Source: Arthrobacter sp. SLBN-112 (GTDB taxonomy: Bacteria > Actinomycetota > Actinomycetes > Actinomycetales > Micrococcaceae). Taken from it: DNA of 64,000 nt. The position numbers and the translations under genes were made by a program. The stretch is from NCBI RefSeq assembly GCF_006715225.1, contig NZ_VFMU01000001.1, positions 744,001 through 808,000 of the forward strand, given 5' to 3'. Shown piece after piece: positions 48,382 through 56,874 of this stretch. The notes beneath the pieces are model-generated. The model made no database searches. It saw only the letters and a list, made by a program, of their open reading frames with translations, and had not been told where the DNA came from. Positions within the stretch are counted from its first letter, which is position 1. Every line of letters begins with the position of its first letter.

Positions 48382-49883
48382 CTGGCGCGGCCCTCCGGGC
48401 TGGGCACAGATTCCTCAACGGGTTCCGCGTCAGGTTCCCCAGTTTCCGCCGCCGGTTCCGCCGTTTCCGCCTTGACCGCGGGCATGGCCAGCACAGCAGC
48501 AACGGTCAGCAGTCCGGCCACCAACGCTGCCAGGAACACGGCCCCGGATGCGGAAATCACGGTGGCGGGGTCCCCCTCGCCGCCGCTGCTGCTGCCGCCG
48601 TAAATGGAGTTGGCCACGGCACCGAACACGGCCACGCCCAGGGCACTGCCGATGGAGCGGGCAAACATGTTGGTGCTGGTCACCACGCCGCGCTCGTGCC
48701 AGGGCACGCTGGACTGGGCGGCGATCAGGGTGGGGGTGGCCAGCAGGCCCAGGCCGAGCCCGACGACGAAGCAGCTGATGGCGATCAGCGCCACGTTGGG
48801 TGCAGCCGCGGTCAGCGAAAGGATCAGCAGGCCCACCACGGAGATGGCGATGCCGATCAGGGCCGTGGACTTGAAGCCGATCCGCAGGTAGAACTTGCCG
48901 GCCTGCGAGGCGCTGAGCGGCCAGCCGAGGGTCAGGGCCGCAAGGGCCAGGCCGGCCACCAGGGGCGAGGAGGACAGTGCCCCCTCCAGGAAGGTTGGTA
49001 CGTAGGAGGTCAGGCCGATCATCACCGAGCCAACTCCGAAGGACACCAGCGCGGTGGTGCCCAGCAGGCGCCGCGAGACCACCCAGGAGGGCAGGATGGG
49101 TTCGGCCGCCCGCCGCTCCACCAGGAGGAACGCTGCCAGCAGGACCGCGCCCACTGCAAAGACGCCAATGCTGATGGGCGAGTTCCAGGCCCAGGCCTGG
49201 CCGCCCTGGAGGGCGCCGAGGATGAGCAGTCCGAGCGAGCCAGCCAGGAGTACGGCGCCGGCATAGTCCACCTTGTGCTTTGCACGTTCCACGTTTTCAT
49301 GAAGGGTGCGGACCAGCATCCAGCCTGCCAGCAGGCAGAGCGGGACATTGACCAGGAAGATGCCACGCCAGATGCCCAGCGCGGAGAAAATACCGCCCAG
49401 GCTGGGGCCCACTACCGAGGAGATGGCCCAGACGCTGGCCAGGTAGCCCTGGACCTTGGCGCGCTCCTGCAGGGTGTAGATGTCGCCCGCGATGGTGATG
49501 GACACCGGCAGCACCGCGCCGGCGCCCAGTCCCTGCAGGGCGCGGAAGGCAATCAGCGACGGCATGCTCCAGGCCAGCCCGCAGAGCACGGAGCCCAGCA
49601 GGAACAGGCCGATGCCGGTCAGGATGATGGGCTTGCGGCCCGCCATGTCCGAGAGCTTGCCGTAAATGGGCACGGTCACGGCCTGCGCCAGCAGGTAGGC
49701 GGAGAAAAGCCAGGGGAAGGAGGAGAAGCCGCCCACGTCCCGGACGATCGACGGCACGGCCGTGGCCACGATGGTGGAGTCGATGGCCACGAGTCCCGTG
49801 GACAGCATGAGGGCGATGAGGATGGGCCCACGGTCGGACCGGAAGCCTACGCCTTCCTTTGCGTTCGCTTGTGCCTTCGCCAT
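48378..49883 (-). CDS. DHA2/EmrB-QacA-type MFS exporter
   Basis: The 501-residue protein has 14 hydrophobic helices. GPILIALMLSTGLVAIDSTIVATAVPSIVRDVGGFSSFPWLFSAYLLAQAVTVPIYGKLSDMAGRKPIILTGI includes helix 1 with the DHA2 Asp and motif A (GKLSDMAGRKP), and FRALQGLGAGAVLPVSITIAGDIYTLQERAK is motif C/DHA2-type. The C-terminal 50 residues are acidic and Glu/Pro-rich, an unusual tail. The gene converges on solA and lies one base from the LLM gene downstream on the plus-strand coordinate, which is upstream in transcription. Confidence 0.9.
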   Translation of the reverse strand: MAKAQANAKEGVGFRSDRGPILIALMLSTGLVAIDSTIVATAVPSIVRDVGGFSSFPWLFSAYLLAQAVTVPIYGKLSDMAGRKPIILTGIGLFLLGSVLCGLAWSMPSLIAFRALQGLGAGAVLPVSITIAGDIYTLQERAKVQGYLASVWAISSVVGPSLGGIFSALGIWRGIFLVNVPLCLLAGWMLVRTLHENVERAKHKVDYAGAVLLAGSLGLLILGALQGGQAWAWNSPISIGVFAVGAVLLAAFLLVERRAAEPILPSWVVSRRLLGTTALVSFGVGSVMIGLTSYVPTFLEGALSSSPLVAGLALAALTLGWPLSASQAGKFYLRIGFKSTALIGIAISVVGLLILSLTAAAPNVALIAISCFVVGLGLGLLATPTLIAAQSSVPWHERGVVTSTNMFARSIGSALGVAVFGAVANSIYGGSSSGGEGDPATVISASGAVFLAALVAGLLTVAAVLAMPAVKAETAEPAAETGEPDAEPVEESVPSPEGRAS

Positions 49884-49884
49884 C

Positions 49885-50877
49885 TCAGACCCGGACCAGT
49901 CCGGCGGCCTCGGCCAGCAGCTCCACGGACCGCAGCCGCTCCTGGGTCCCCGGGCTCTGGTGCGCCACGATGAGTTCGTCGGCGTCGGCGTGCTTTCCGA
50001 AGCTGTCCAGGTAGTCGATGACCGCGTCGGGCGTCCCCACCGCGGAGTACGTCATCATCTGTGCCATGTGGCGTCCCTGCGGCGAGTCGAGGATCATGTC
50101 CGCCTCGTCGTCGGTGAATTCGCGGGTGCCCCCGCCGAAGAACAGGGAGACGCGGGCACGCTTGGTGGCCTGAAACATGGCCTGGGCCTCGGAGGCGGAG
50201 TCGGCGGCGATCACGTTGACGCCGGCGATGACATGCGGAGCGTCCAGCTGGGCGGACGGCTTGAACTCGCGGCGGTAGATGGCCACCGCGTCCTGCAGCG
50301 CGGCCGGGGCAAAGTGCGAGGCGAAGGCGTAGGGCAGGCCCAACTGTGCCGCCAGGCGGGCACCAAACAGGGACGAGCCCAGGATGTACAGCGGCACGTT
50401 GGTCCCCTTGCCCGGGGTGGCCTCGACGCCCTGGATGCGGGTGGGGCCGGTCAGGTAGCCCTGCAGTTCAAGGACGTCCTGCGGGAAGCTGTCGGCAGAC
50501 ATGGGGTCCCGGCGCAGCGCGCGCATGGTGTTCTGGTCGCTGCCGGGGGCGCGGCCCAGGCCCAGGTCGATCCGTCCGGGGTGCAGGGTTTCCAGGGTGC
50601 CGAACTGCTCGGCGATGGTCAGCGGGGAGTGGTTGGGCAGCATGACGCCGCCGGCCCCAAGCCGGATGCTTTCGGTGTGCGCGGCCACGTGGGCGATCAG
50701 CACGCTGGTGGCGGAGGAGGCGATGGAGGACATGTTGTGGTGCTCGGCGTACCAGACGCGCCGGTATCCCAACTTTTCGGCGCTTTGCGCCATGGCCACA
50801 CTGCCCGCGAAGCTCTCCGCCGCCGTCTGGCCTTTGCCGATGGTTGCCAGGTCAAGGATGGAGAGGGGAAGAGTCAC
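49885..50877 (-). CDS. LLM-class flavin-dependent oxidoreductase
   Basis: The 330-residue protein matches the bacterial-luciferase-like family: [111 protein letters not shown]. The YAEHHN and [13 protein letters not shown] motifs are hallmarks of this group. It probably uses FMN or F420 to oxidise an unknown substrate. GTG 50877 is chosen since the family starts at TLPLS; the longer frame is promoter. It shares the strand with the exporter gene, which begins one base after its stop. Confidence 0.88.
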   Translation of the reverse strand: MTLPLSILDLATIGKGQTAAESFAGSVAMAQSAEKLGYRRVWYAEHHNMSSIASSATSVLIAHVAAHTESIRLGAGGVMLPNHSPLTIAEQFGTLETLHPGRIDLGLGRAPGSDQNTMRALRRDPMSADSFPQDVLELQGYLTGPTRIQGVEATPGKGTNVPLYILGSSLFGARLAAQLGLPYAFASHFAPAALQDAVAIYRREFKPSAQLDAPHVIAGVNVIAADSASEAQAMFQATKRARVSLFFGGGTREFTDDEADMILDSPQGRHMAQMMTYSAVGTPDAVIDYLDSFGKHADADELIVAHQSPGTQERLRSVELLAEAAGLVRV

Positions 50878-51018
50878 GTCAGGTGCCGGCCTTTCAAAAA
50901 AGTTTCGTAGGTTGTGCCGGCCGGATTGCGGCGGGCACTTGAGGCATAACGACGGCGGGCCCCGCCTTATTTCTGTGAGATCCGGAATACTCAGCACACT
51001 GATGAGGTTGCCGCCCCT

Positions 51019-51891
51019 ATGAGCCATGATTCAACGAAGCAGCTGGAACTGTCCGCAACGATTGACCTCAAGGATCTGGGAACCGTGCACCGCCTCGGTT
51101 TTGGTGCCATGCGCATCGTGGGTGACGGCGTGTGGGGTGAGCCCGCAGACCGGCAGGCCGCTGTGGCCGTGGTGCGCCGCGCCGTCGAACTCGGAGTGGA
51201 CTTCATCGACACCGCCGATTCCTACGGCCCCAACATCAGTGAGGAAATCATCGCCGAGGCCCTCCACCCCTACAAGAAGGGGCTGAAGATTGCCACCAAG
51301 GTGGGCTTCACCCGCACCGGCCCCAACAAGTGGATTCCGGTTGGCCGGCCGGAATACCTGCGCCAGCAGACCGAACTGAGCCTGCGCAAGCTGAAGGTGG
51401 ACACGCTGGACCTGCTGCAACTGCACCGGATCGATCCCAAGGTGGACGCCGAGGAGCAGTTCGGCGTGCTGCGTGAGCTCCAGGACGAAGGCAAGGTCCG
51501 CGCCCTGGGCCTGTCCCAGGTGAGCGTGGCGGAACTTGAAGCCGCCGGCAAGCACTTCACCGTTTCCACCGTGCAGAACCGGTACAACCTGACGGACCGC
51601 AGCTCGGAGGACGTGCTGCGCTACTCGGAGGAGAACGGCATCGGCTTCATCCCGTGGGCACCGATTTCCGCAGGCGAGCTGGCCCAGCCGGGAGGACCGC
51701 TGGACGAGGCCGCCAAGCGCCTGGGGGCCACTACCTCGCAGGTGGCCCTGGCCTGGCTGCTGCGCCGCTCCCCCGTCATGATGCCCATCCCCGGCACCGG
51801 CTCTGTGCAGCACCTCGAAGAGAACATGGCTGCCGCGGATATCACGCTCGACGACGACACGTACGCCGGGCTTGAAGCAGCTGGCAAGTAA
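51019..51891 (+). CDS. Aldo/keto reductase
   Basis: The 290-residue NADPH-dependent oxidoreductase has the AKR catalytic tetrad: Asp64 and Tyr69 in [10 protein letters not shown], Lys94 in KIATKVGF, and His136 in LLQLHRID. The C-terminal [30 protein letters not shown] is the cofactor-binding end. The protein resembles the oxidoreductase Tas/YdbC-type branch. It is divergent from the LLM gene and 24 bases upstream of the DJ-1/PfpI gene, with AGGAGAA before the latter, so they likely form a small redox or aldehyde-stress operon. Substrate unknown. Confidence 0.9.
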   Translation: MSHDSTKQLELSATIDLKDLGTVHRLGFGAMRIVGDGVWGEPADRQAAVAVVRRAVELGVDFIDTADSYGPNISEEIIAEALHPYKKGLKIATKVGFTRTGPNKWIPVGRPEYLRQQTELSLRKLKVDTLDLLQLHRIDPKVDAEEQFGVLRELQDEGKVRALGLSQVSVAELEAAGKHFTVSTVQNRYNLTDRSSEDVLRYSEENGIGFIPWAPISAGELAQPGGPLDEAAKRLGATTSQVALAWLLRRSPVMMPIPGTGSVQHLEENMAAADITLDDDTYAGLEAAGK

Positions 51892-51915
51892 AGAATTACA
51901 GACAGGAGAACCACC

Positions 51916-52614
51916 ATGGCAAACATCCTGATGGTCGTCTCGGCCGCAGATTCCCTCACCATGAAGGACGGCAGCGAGCACCCCACCGGCTACTGGGCAG
52001 AGGAACTGGTGGTATCCCACCGGACCCTGACCGAGGCCGGCAACACTGTGCACATCGCAACTCCCGGCGGAAAGAAGCCCACCGTAGACCAGGTCAGCCT
52101 GGCCGCCGAATCCGCCGGCGGCGAGGAACGCGCACAGGGCTTCCGCGACTACCTGGAAAAGATCGACGGCGAGCTGGCGCACCCGCTGGTCCTTGCCGAC
52201 GTCGACCTTGCCGCCTATGACGCCGTGGTGATGCCCGGGGGCCACGGCCCCATGGCCGACCTCTACAAGGACGCCCACCTGGGCCGACTGCTGGTGGCAG
52301 CCAACAGGGACGGCAAGGTCATTGCTCCGTTCTGCCACGGCCCGGCGGGCCTGCTGAGTTCAACGGACGACGACGGCGGGTTCGCTTTCAAGGGCCGGCG
52401 CCTCACGGTCTTCACCAACGAGGAAGAACTCGGCGGCGGGACCGGCGAAAACACTCCCTGGCTGGTGGAGGACGCGCTCAAGGAAAAGGGGGCCGTCATC
52501 GAAAACGGTGCCGCCTGGTCCTCCAATGTGGTCCGCGACGGTAACCTCATCACCGGGCAGAACCCGCAGTCCAGCGAGGACGTGGCCAAGGAAGTCCTCG
52601 CAGCCCTGGGCTAA
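51916..52614 (+). CDS. DJ-1/PfpI-family protein (Hsp31-like glutamine-amidotransferase fold)
   Basis: The 232-residue protein has the type-1 glutamine-amidotransferase-like fold: nucleophile Cys140 followed by His141 in VIAPFCHGPAGLL, the VVMPGGHGPMADL elbow and the GYWAEELVVSH segment with the conserved Glu. The size and the cap-like insertion (residues about 50-90) place it with Hsp31/YajL-type deglycase or glyoxalase III enzymes, which detoxify methylglyoxal or glyoxal. It follows an aldo/keto reductase, supporting an aldehyde-detoxification role. AGGAG precedes ATG 51916. Confidence 0.88.
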   Translation: MANILMVVSAADSLTMKDGSEHPTGYWAEELVVSHRTLTEAGNTVHIATPGGKKPTVDQVSLAAESAGGEERAQGFRDYLEKIDGELAHPLVLADVDLAAYDAVVMPGGHGPMADLYKDAHLGRLLVAANRDGKVIAPFCHGPAGLLSSTDDDGGFAFKGRRLTVFTNEEELGGGTGENTPWLVEDALKEKGAVIENGAAWSSNVVRDGNLITGQNPQSSEDVAKEVLAALG

Positions 52615-52641
52615 GAGAGCCGCAATTTTAGGGCAACGACA

Positions 52642-52674
52642 GAGGGGGCCAGTTCTCACTGAACTGGTCCCCTC
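52642..52674. terminator. Bidirectional hairpin between convergent genes
   Basis: GAGGGGGCCAGTTC (52642-52655) pairs with GAACTGGTCCCCTC (52661-52674), 14 pairs with one G-T wobble, TCACT loop, then CTT. It ends both the PfpI gene and the convergent PxKF gene. Confidence 0.8.
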
Positions 52675-52711
52675 CTTGCGGCGCGCGTCATTGGGCGCCG
52701 GCCCGGCAGTG

Positions 52712-54757
52712 CTACTTCAGCTTGAAGTTCGCACTGATGAAGCTGCCGTCGTTCGCCGTCATGGTCAGCGTGTAGCAGCTGCCGGCCGTGGCGGGCGTCT
52801 TCCAGTTGTAGATGAACTGGCCGGAAGTGGCGTCGTACCGCAGCGAGGTGTTGCCCGTGGTGGTGGTTTCGATATCGTCGACCAAGCTCAGGAGCGAGCA
52901 GGTCACCTTCTGGGCAGTGAACCTGGCCAGGGCAGGATCGGTCAGTTCGGTGTCACCGGCGAAGATCTCAAACTTCGCGGGGACCGTGCTGCCGTTCTTG
53001 ACCGTATTCAGCACACCGTTCATGTCGATCGGCTGGTAGAAGCCCTTCAGGGTCCAGGCCTTGACCGTGTAGGCCTGCTCCACCGTTGTGGTGTTACCAG
53101 CCAGGTCGGTTGCCGTTGCCTTGAGCGTGTGCGTCCCGTTCTTGGTGTCATAGCCTGAGACCACGCAGCTCCCACTGACCCCGGACAGGACATCGGAGGC
53201 CGTGCAGGTGGGCTTTGCGGCAGTGGAGCCGAAGTAGCTGTCCGCGATGACGGAGTCGAAGGAAACGGTGGGTGCCGTCTTGTCGATCTTGAAGGTCTGC
53301 GAAGCAGCGCCCGCGGGGGTGGTGTTGCCGGCGTTGTCGCTGAAGGCCGGGCTTTCGACCGTTACCGCTTCGCCTTGACCTTGCGAGGTCGCAGTCTGCG
53401 TTGGCGTGGCCGGACCGGAGGTGAGGTCGGTGGCCGCGAAGGTGGCAGTGACATCCGTGTTGTACCAGCCATTGCTGTTCGGCTGGGTCGTGGGTCCGCT
53501 GGAGGTCACCTCGGGTGCGGTCTTGTCGATCCTGAAGGTCTGCGAAGCAGCGCCCGCAGGGGTGGCATTGCCCGCGATGTCCGTGAACGCGGGGCTGTCA
53601 ACTTTCACAGCGTCGCCTTCACCGGAGGAGGTCACGGTCTGGACTGCGGCAAGCAGCCCCGAGGTGGCATCAGTGCCGGTGAAAGAGGCGTTGACGTCTG
53701 AGATGTACCAGCCGTTGCTTCCCATGATTCCGGCCTCGCCATCGGCAGCCACGGTGGGGGCGGTTGCGTCCTTGCCCAAGTTCACGGTCTGCAGTGCGGC
53801 AGTGCCACCGGAACTAGTGGCGGAGCAACTGTAGTCTGTGGCCACCTGGTCAGCGGTGATGGTCTGGTCCTCGCAGCCTGTCGGCTTCACCGTGCTGGGA
53901 GAATCCTCTTCCGTGATGATCCAATGAAGTTTCACGGCGGTCTTGTACCAGCCGTTATCTCCGTCTGGAGTGGTGGGCGAGAGCGTGTATCCGATTGTGG
54001 GCGCGGACCCATCAATAATGCTGTAAGTGACGGAGCTTGACGCCGTAAGGTCGCCCTTGTCCGTGTAGCTGCAGAAGGCCGTCTGTGAACCGATGCCGGT
54101 TGCGGCATCGGTACCGGTAATGGCACCCAGCTTGGCGTCAAATGTGCTGTTGCCATCCTCCGTGTCGATAACGTTGCAGAGGGCAGCGGGCACTTTACCC
54201 TTCGTGTAGGTGCCGCCGCTCGTCACGCCCGTGATATTCAGTACGGGCGCTGTGTTCGAGGGCGCCGGGGCGGCCACGTTAACTGTGAACGTGGCAGGGG
54301 CAAGGTTGAAGGTCCCGTCCGTGGTGTTGCTGACCTGGCGTGCGGTTACGCTGGCGGATCCGGCACCAACCGGGGTAATGGTCAAGGCCTTTGTGTCGGA
54401 GCAGGAAGTGAAGGTCACCTGGGACGGGGATACTGTAGCGACGGCCGGATTACTTGACGCGAGGTTAAGGGTAAGCGCCGTTGAGCCTGTCAGGTTGCAG
54501 CCGTTCTTGCCGTCTGCGTTTCGTTCCTGCACGGCCAGCGTTGTGCTGCCACTCGAACCGCCTGCGTTGAGCGGCATGACCTCGGCCGTTGCATCAATGA
54601 CGGCGTCAAGGTTGTTGTAGATATCGTCCGCATACGACACCCCGCCGCCCGCGAGCAGCAGGGTTCCCGCAGCGACTGCCGCGGCTGTCCTGGTGCTGGT
54701 TCGCCTTAGCAGGCCCGTCCCCCCAGCAGTAGTCTTCCCGCCTGGCGAATGATTCAT
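52712..54757 (-). CDS. Secreted PxKF-domain protein with repeated Ig-like modules
   Basis: The 681-residue protein has an N-terminal signal (TRTAAAVAAGTLLLAGGGVSYA), a Ser/Thr-rich N-terminal beta domain, then Ig-like repeats each starting with a NGWY motif (DGDNGWYKTAVKL, GSNGWYISDVNAS, NSNGWYNTDVTAT) and ending in DIAGNATPAG or DNAGNTTPAG, and a C-terminal PxKF domain (KGFYQPIDMNGVLNTVKNGSTVPAKFEIF). DNA of repeats is highly similar (53276-53345 versus 53520-53600), so they arose recently by duplication. ATG 54757 has GGGAGG seven bases upstream. No LPxTG anchor or catalytic domain is seen; an adhesive or matrix role is a guess. Confidence 0.85.
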   Translation of the reverse strand: MNHSPGGKTTAGGTGLLRRTSTRTAAAVAAGTLLLAGGGVSYADDIYNNLDAVIDATAEVMPLNAGGSSGSTTLAVQERNADGKNGCNLTGSTALTLNLASSNPAVATVSPSQVTFTSCSDTKALTITPVGAGSASVTARQVSNTTDGTFNLAPATFTVNVAAPAPSNTAPVLNITGVTSGGTYTKGKVPAALCNVIDTEDGNSTFDAKLGAITGTDAATGIGSQTAFCSYTDKGDLTASSSVTYSIIDGSAPTIGYTLSPTTPDGDNGWYKTAVKLHWIITEEDSPSTVKPTGCEDQTITADQVATDYSCSATSSGGTAALQTVNLGKDATAPTVAADGEAGIMGSNGWYISDVNASFTGTDATSGLLAAVQTVTSSGEGDAVKVDSPAFTDIAGNATPAGAASQTFRIDKTAPEVTSSGPTTQPNSNGWYNTDVTATFAATDLTSGPATPTQTATSQGQGEAVTVESPAFSDNAGNTTPAGAASQTFKIDKTAPTVSFDSVIADSYFGSTAAKPTCTASDVLSGVSGSCVVSGYDTKNGTHTLKATATDLAGNTTTVEQAYTVKAWTLKGFYQPIDMNGVLNTVKNGSTVPAKFEIFAGDTELTDPALARFTAQKVTCSLLSLVDDIETTTTGNTSLRYDATSGQFIYNWKTPATAGSCYTLTMTANDGSFISANFKLK

Positions 54758-54777
54758 GTGTATGCCTCCCTCATGGC

Positions 54778-54799
54778 TTGCGGCCCACCCGGGCCGCAA
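54778..54799 (-). promoter_or_regulatory. 9-bp perfect hairpin in the 5' UTR of the PxKF gene
   Basis: TTGCGGCCC (54778-54786) and GGGCCGCAA (54791-54799) form a stem with a 4-base loop, just upstream of the Shine-Dalgarno GGGAGG. On the minus strand it lies near the likely mRNA 5' end. It could protect or regulate the message. Confidence 0.5.
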
Positions 54800-55078
54800 T
54801 GTAATTCACCGTAAGTCGGGGCATAGGCGGAGAACACGCGTAATCACCACTTGTCTTTTTTGCCGGGGTACTCGCTTTCTGCTGAATCTGTGGCGCGAGG
54901 CTACTTGGCTCAGGGCCCCGGCCCAGCCCGAATGTGACCGCCGCGGTCCTCCGGTTAACCGCCGTTACTCCCTGTATCCCAGGGTTTCGCGCGCTTTGAT
55001 TCCCGTTCCGGGGCTGCCGGATAGTTGCTGCAACGCGCACATTCCGTTGCATCCCCGCCACCCTTCCAAGGAGGAACC
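54800..55078. other. Intergenic region between divergent PxKF and solute-binding-protein genes
   Basis: About 280 bases with promoter-like AT islands and no convincing ORF with a ribosome site. The last bases hold AGGAGG just before ATG 55079. A run of CTTTTTT lies near 54856. No further structure is seen. Confidence 0.5.
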
Positions 55079-56056
55079 ATGGCCTTCAAGCCCAAGCCGG
55101 CCGCCGTCGTTGCCCTGGCCGTCTCAGCGCTGCTGGGACTGGCTGCCTGCTCCGATCCCGGCGCCTCTGCGGCGACAGCATCGTCGTCGTCCGCCACCAA
55201 CTCCAGCGGCAAGAACTTCAACCTGTCCCCACAGCAGGACCGCTTCAGGGTCACCAAGGATGACACCGCAGCGGCCCTGGTGCCGGAGGCAATCAAGGCC
55301 GACGGCAAGCTCACCGTGGTGACCACCGGCGGCACGGCCCCGCTCAGCACATTCGCCACGGACAACAAGACCCTGATCGGCAGCGAGGTGGACATCGCTT
55401 ACGCAGTGGGCGGGGCGCTGGGACTCGAAGTCGAAGTCCTGCCCGTGGCCTGGGCGGACTGGCCACTGGGCATCGAATCGTCCAAGTACGAGGCCGTCCT
55501 CTCCAACGTGACCGTCACCGAGGCGCGGAAGGAAAAGTTCGATTTCGCCACCTACCGCAACGACCTGCTGGGGTTCTACGCCAAGAGCGACTCCAGCATC
55601 GGGGAGATCAAGGAAGCCAAGGACGTGGCCGGCCGGAAGATCATTGTGGGCTCCGGCACCAACCAGGAAGCCATTTTGGTGCGCTGGGACGAGGAGAACA
55701 AGAAGAACGGTTTGGCCCCGGTCGAGTTCCAGTATTACGACGACGACTCGGCCTCGAGCCTGGCCCTTCAGTCAGGCCGTGCGGACCTGACGTTCGGACC
55801 CAACGCGGCTGCCGCCTACAAGGCGGCGCAGGACGGGAAGACGAAGCAGGTGGGCACGCTGAACGGCGGCTGGCCGCTGACCGCGCAGATCGCCTTCACC
55901 ACCAAGAAGGGCAACGGCCTGGCGGTCGCCGCCCAGGCCGCATTGAACCACCTGATCGAGGACGGCACCTATGCCAAAATCCTGGACCGCTGGGGCCTCT
56001 CGTCCGAGGCCATCCAGAAGTCCGAACTGAACCCGGCGGGCCTGCCCAAGAAGTAG
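55079..56056 (+). CDS. Polar-amino-acid-type ABC transporter solute-binding lipoprotein
   Basis: The 325-residue protein has a lipoprotein signal with the lipobox LAAC (Cys24), then a Ser/Ala linker and a family-3 solute-binding fold (LTVVTTGGTAPLSTFATDNKTLIGSEVDIAYAVGGALGLEVEVLPVAWADWPLGIESSKYEAVLSNVTVTEARKEKFDFATY). The conserved TVT.ER(K)..FDF stretch is the signature of amino-acid-binding proteins. AGGAGG lies four bases before ATG 55079. No permease or ATPase gene is adjacent, so it must dock to a transporter elsewhere or act alone. A terminator follows. Confidence 0.88.
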   Translation: MAFKPKPAAVVALAVSALLGLAACSDPGASAATASSSSATNSSGKNFNLSPQQDRFRVTKDDTAAALVPEAIKADGKLTVVTTGGTAPLSTFATDNKTLIGSEVDIAYAVGGALGLEVEVLPVAWADWPLGIESSKYEAVLSNVTVTEARKEKFDFATYRNDLLGFYAKSDSSIGEIKEAKDVAGRKIIVGSGTNQEAILVRWDEENKKNGLAPVEFQYYDDDSASSLALQSGRADLTFGPNAAAAYKAAQDGKTKQVGTLNGGWPLTAQIAFTTKKGNGLAVAAQAALNHLIEDGTYAKILDRWGLSSEAIQKSELNPAGLPKK

Positions 56057-56070
56057 GCGGCCCGCCGACG

Positions 56071-56110
56071 AAGGAATCCCCACCTCACCTCGGTAAGGTG
56101 GGGATTCTTC
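56071..56110 (+). terminator. Terminator after the solute-binding lipoprotein gene
   Basis: GAATCCCCACCT (56074-56085) pairs with AGGTGGGGATTC (56096-56107) around a ten-base loop, followed by TTCC. The stem is strong, the U-tract short. Confidence 0.65.
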
Positions 56111-56181
56111 CGTATCAGCGCGGGTCCGGCTCCACAGCCCACGCCAACCCCGGGAAAGTGCGTTTGCAGCGGGTTAGGCAA

Positions 56182-56187
56182 TAGTCT
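56182..56187 (+). promoter_or_regulatory. -10 element (TAGTCT) of the TetR gene
   Basis: TAGTCT ends six bases before ATG 56194 with no ribosome site between, so the regulator gene is probably leaderless. Confidence 0.5.
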
Positions 56188-56193
56188 GGCCAG

Positions 56194-56775
56194 ATGGGGA
56201 CCAGTGCCGTGAACTCCGGCGAACAGACCGACAGACAGACCCGCATTCTCGAAGCGGCGATGGACCTGCTGTCCCGGCACGGCATTTCCGGTGTGAGCAT
56301 GCGGGCCGTGGCACGGGAAGCCGGCGTGGCCCTGGGCCTGGTCAACTACTACTACGACGACAAGACCACCCTGATCCGGGCAGCCCTGCGCCGGGTGGAT
56401 GAGCATGACCTTCTGCTCGTGGCCCCGGATCCGTCGGCCACCCCGGATGAACAGCTGCGCAGCGCCCTCCGGCGCGTGGCCGCCACCGACCTGCTGACCA
56501 CCCGCTACCTGTCCCTGCGCCTGCACCTCTGGGCCCTCGCCCAGGCGGACGAGGACTACGCACAGATCAACGCCGCAGCCTTTGACCGGTACATCGACGG
56601 GCTCGCAGCACTGGTGTCCAGCGCCAAACCCGACCTGTCCTGGGAGGCATGCCGGGAGCGGGCGGCGGACATCGTGGTCATCCAGAATGGCATGTGGCTG
56701 ACAGCGCTGCTCGGCGTGGACAAGGCCTCCATCCAGCGGAGTATCGAGCGCACAGAGCAGATCGCTTTCGCCTGA
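56194..56775 (+). CDS. TetR/AcrR-family regulator of the choline operon (BetI-like)
   Basis: The 193-residue protein has an HTH (QTRILEAAMDLLSRHGISGVSMRAVAREAGVALGLVNYYYDDKTTLIRAALRRV, residues about 15-65) and a C-terminal helical effector domain like BetI-type proteins. It lies immediately upstream of the betaine aldehyde dehydrogenase gene with twin TTGAAC-N4-GTTCAA operators between. It probably represses the choline oxidation genes until choline or its product binds. Identity with BetI is a context-based inference. Confidence 0.86.
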   Translation: MGTSAVNSGEQTDRQTRILEAAMDLLSRHGISGVSMRAVAREAGVALGLVNYYYDDKTTLIRAALRRVDEHDLLLVAPDPSATPDEQLRSALRRVAATDLLTTRYLSLRLHLWALAQADEDYAQINAAAFDRYIDGLAALVSSAKPDLSWEACRERAADIVVIQNGMWLTALLGVDKASIQRSIERTEQIAFA

Positions 56776-56814
56776 AACAGCTGCCGCAAGGCAACGGTAA
56801 CCCCATCAAAGCCA

Positions 56815-56854
56815 TTGAACAAGTGTTCAAGAAATGTATTGAACACTCGTTCAA
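56815..56854. promoter_or_regulatory. Twin TetR operators TTGAAC-N4-GTTCAA
   Basis: Site 1: TTGAAC-AAGT-GTTCAA (56815-56830). Site 2: TTGAAC-ACTC-GTTCAA (56839-56854). Both are perfect in the 6-bp arms, centred 24 bp apart, and lie 21-60 bases before the aldehyde dehydrogenase ATG, where they would cover the promoter. The paired-site layout is common for BetI-type repressors. Confidence 0.8.
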
Positions 56855-56874
56855 CGTGCGTTACTGTCCTTCCT

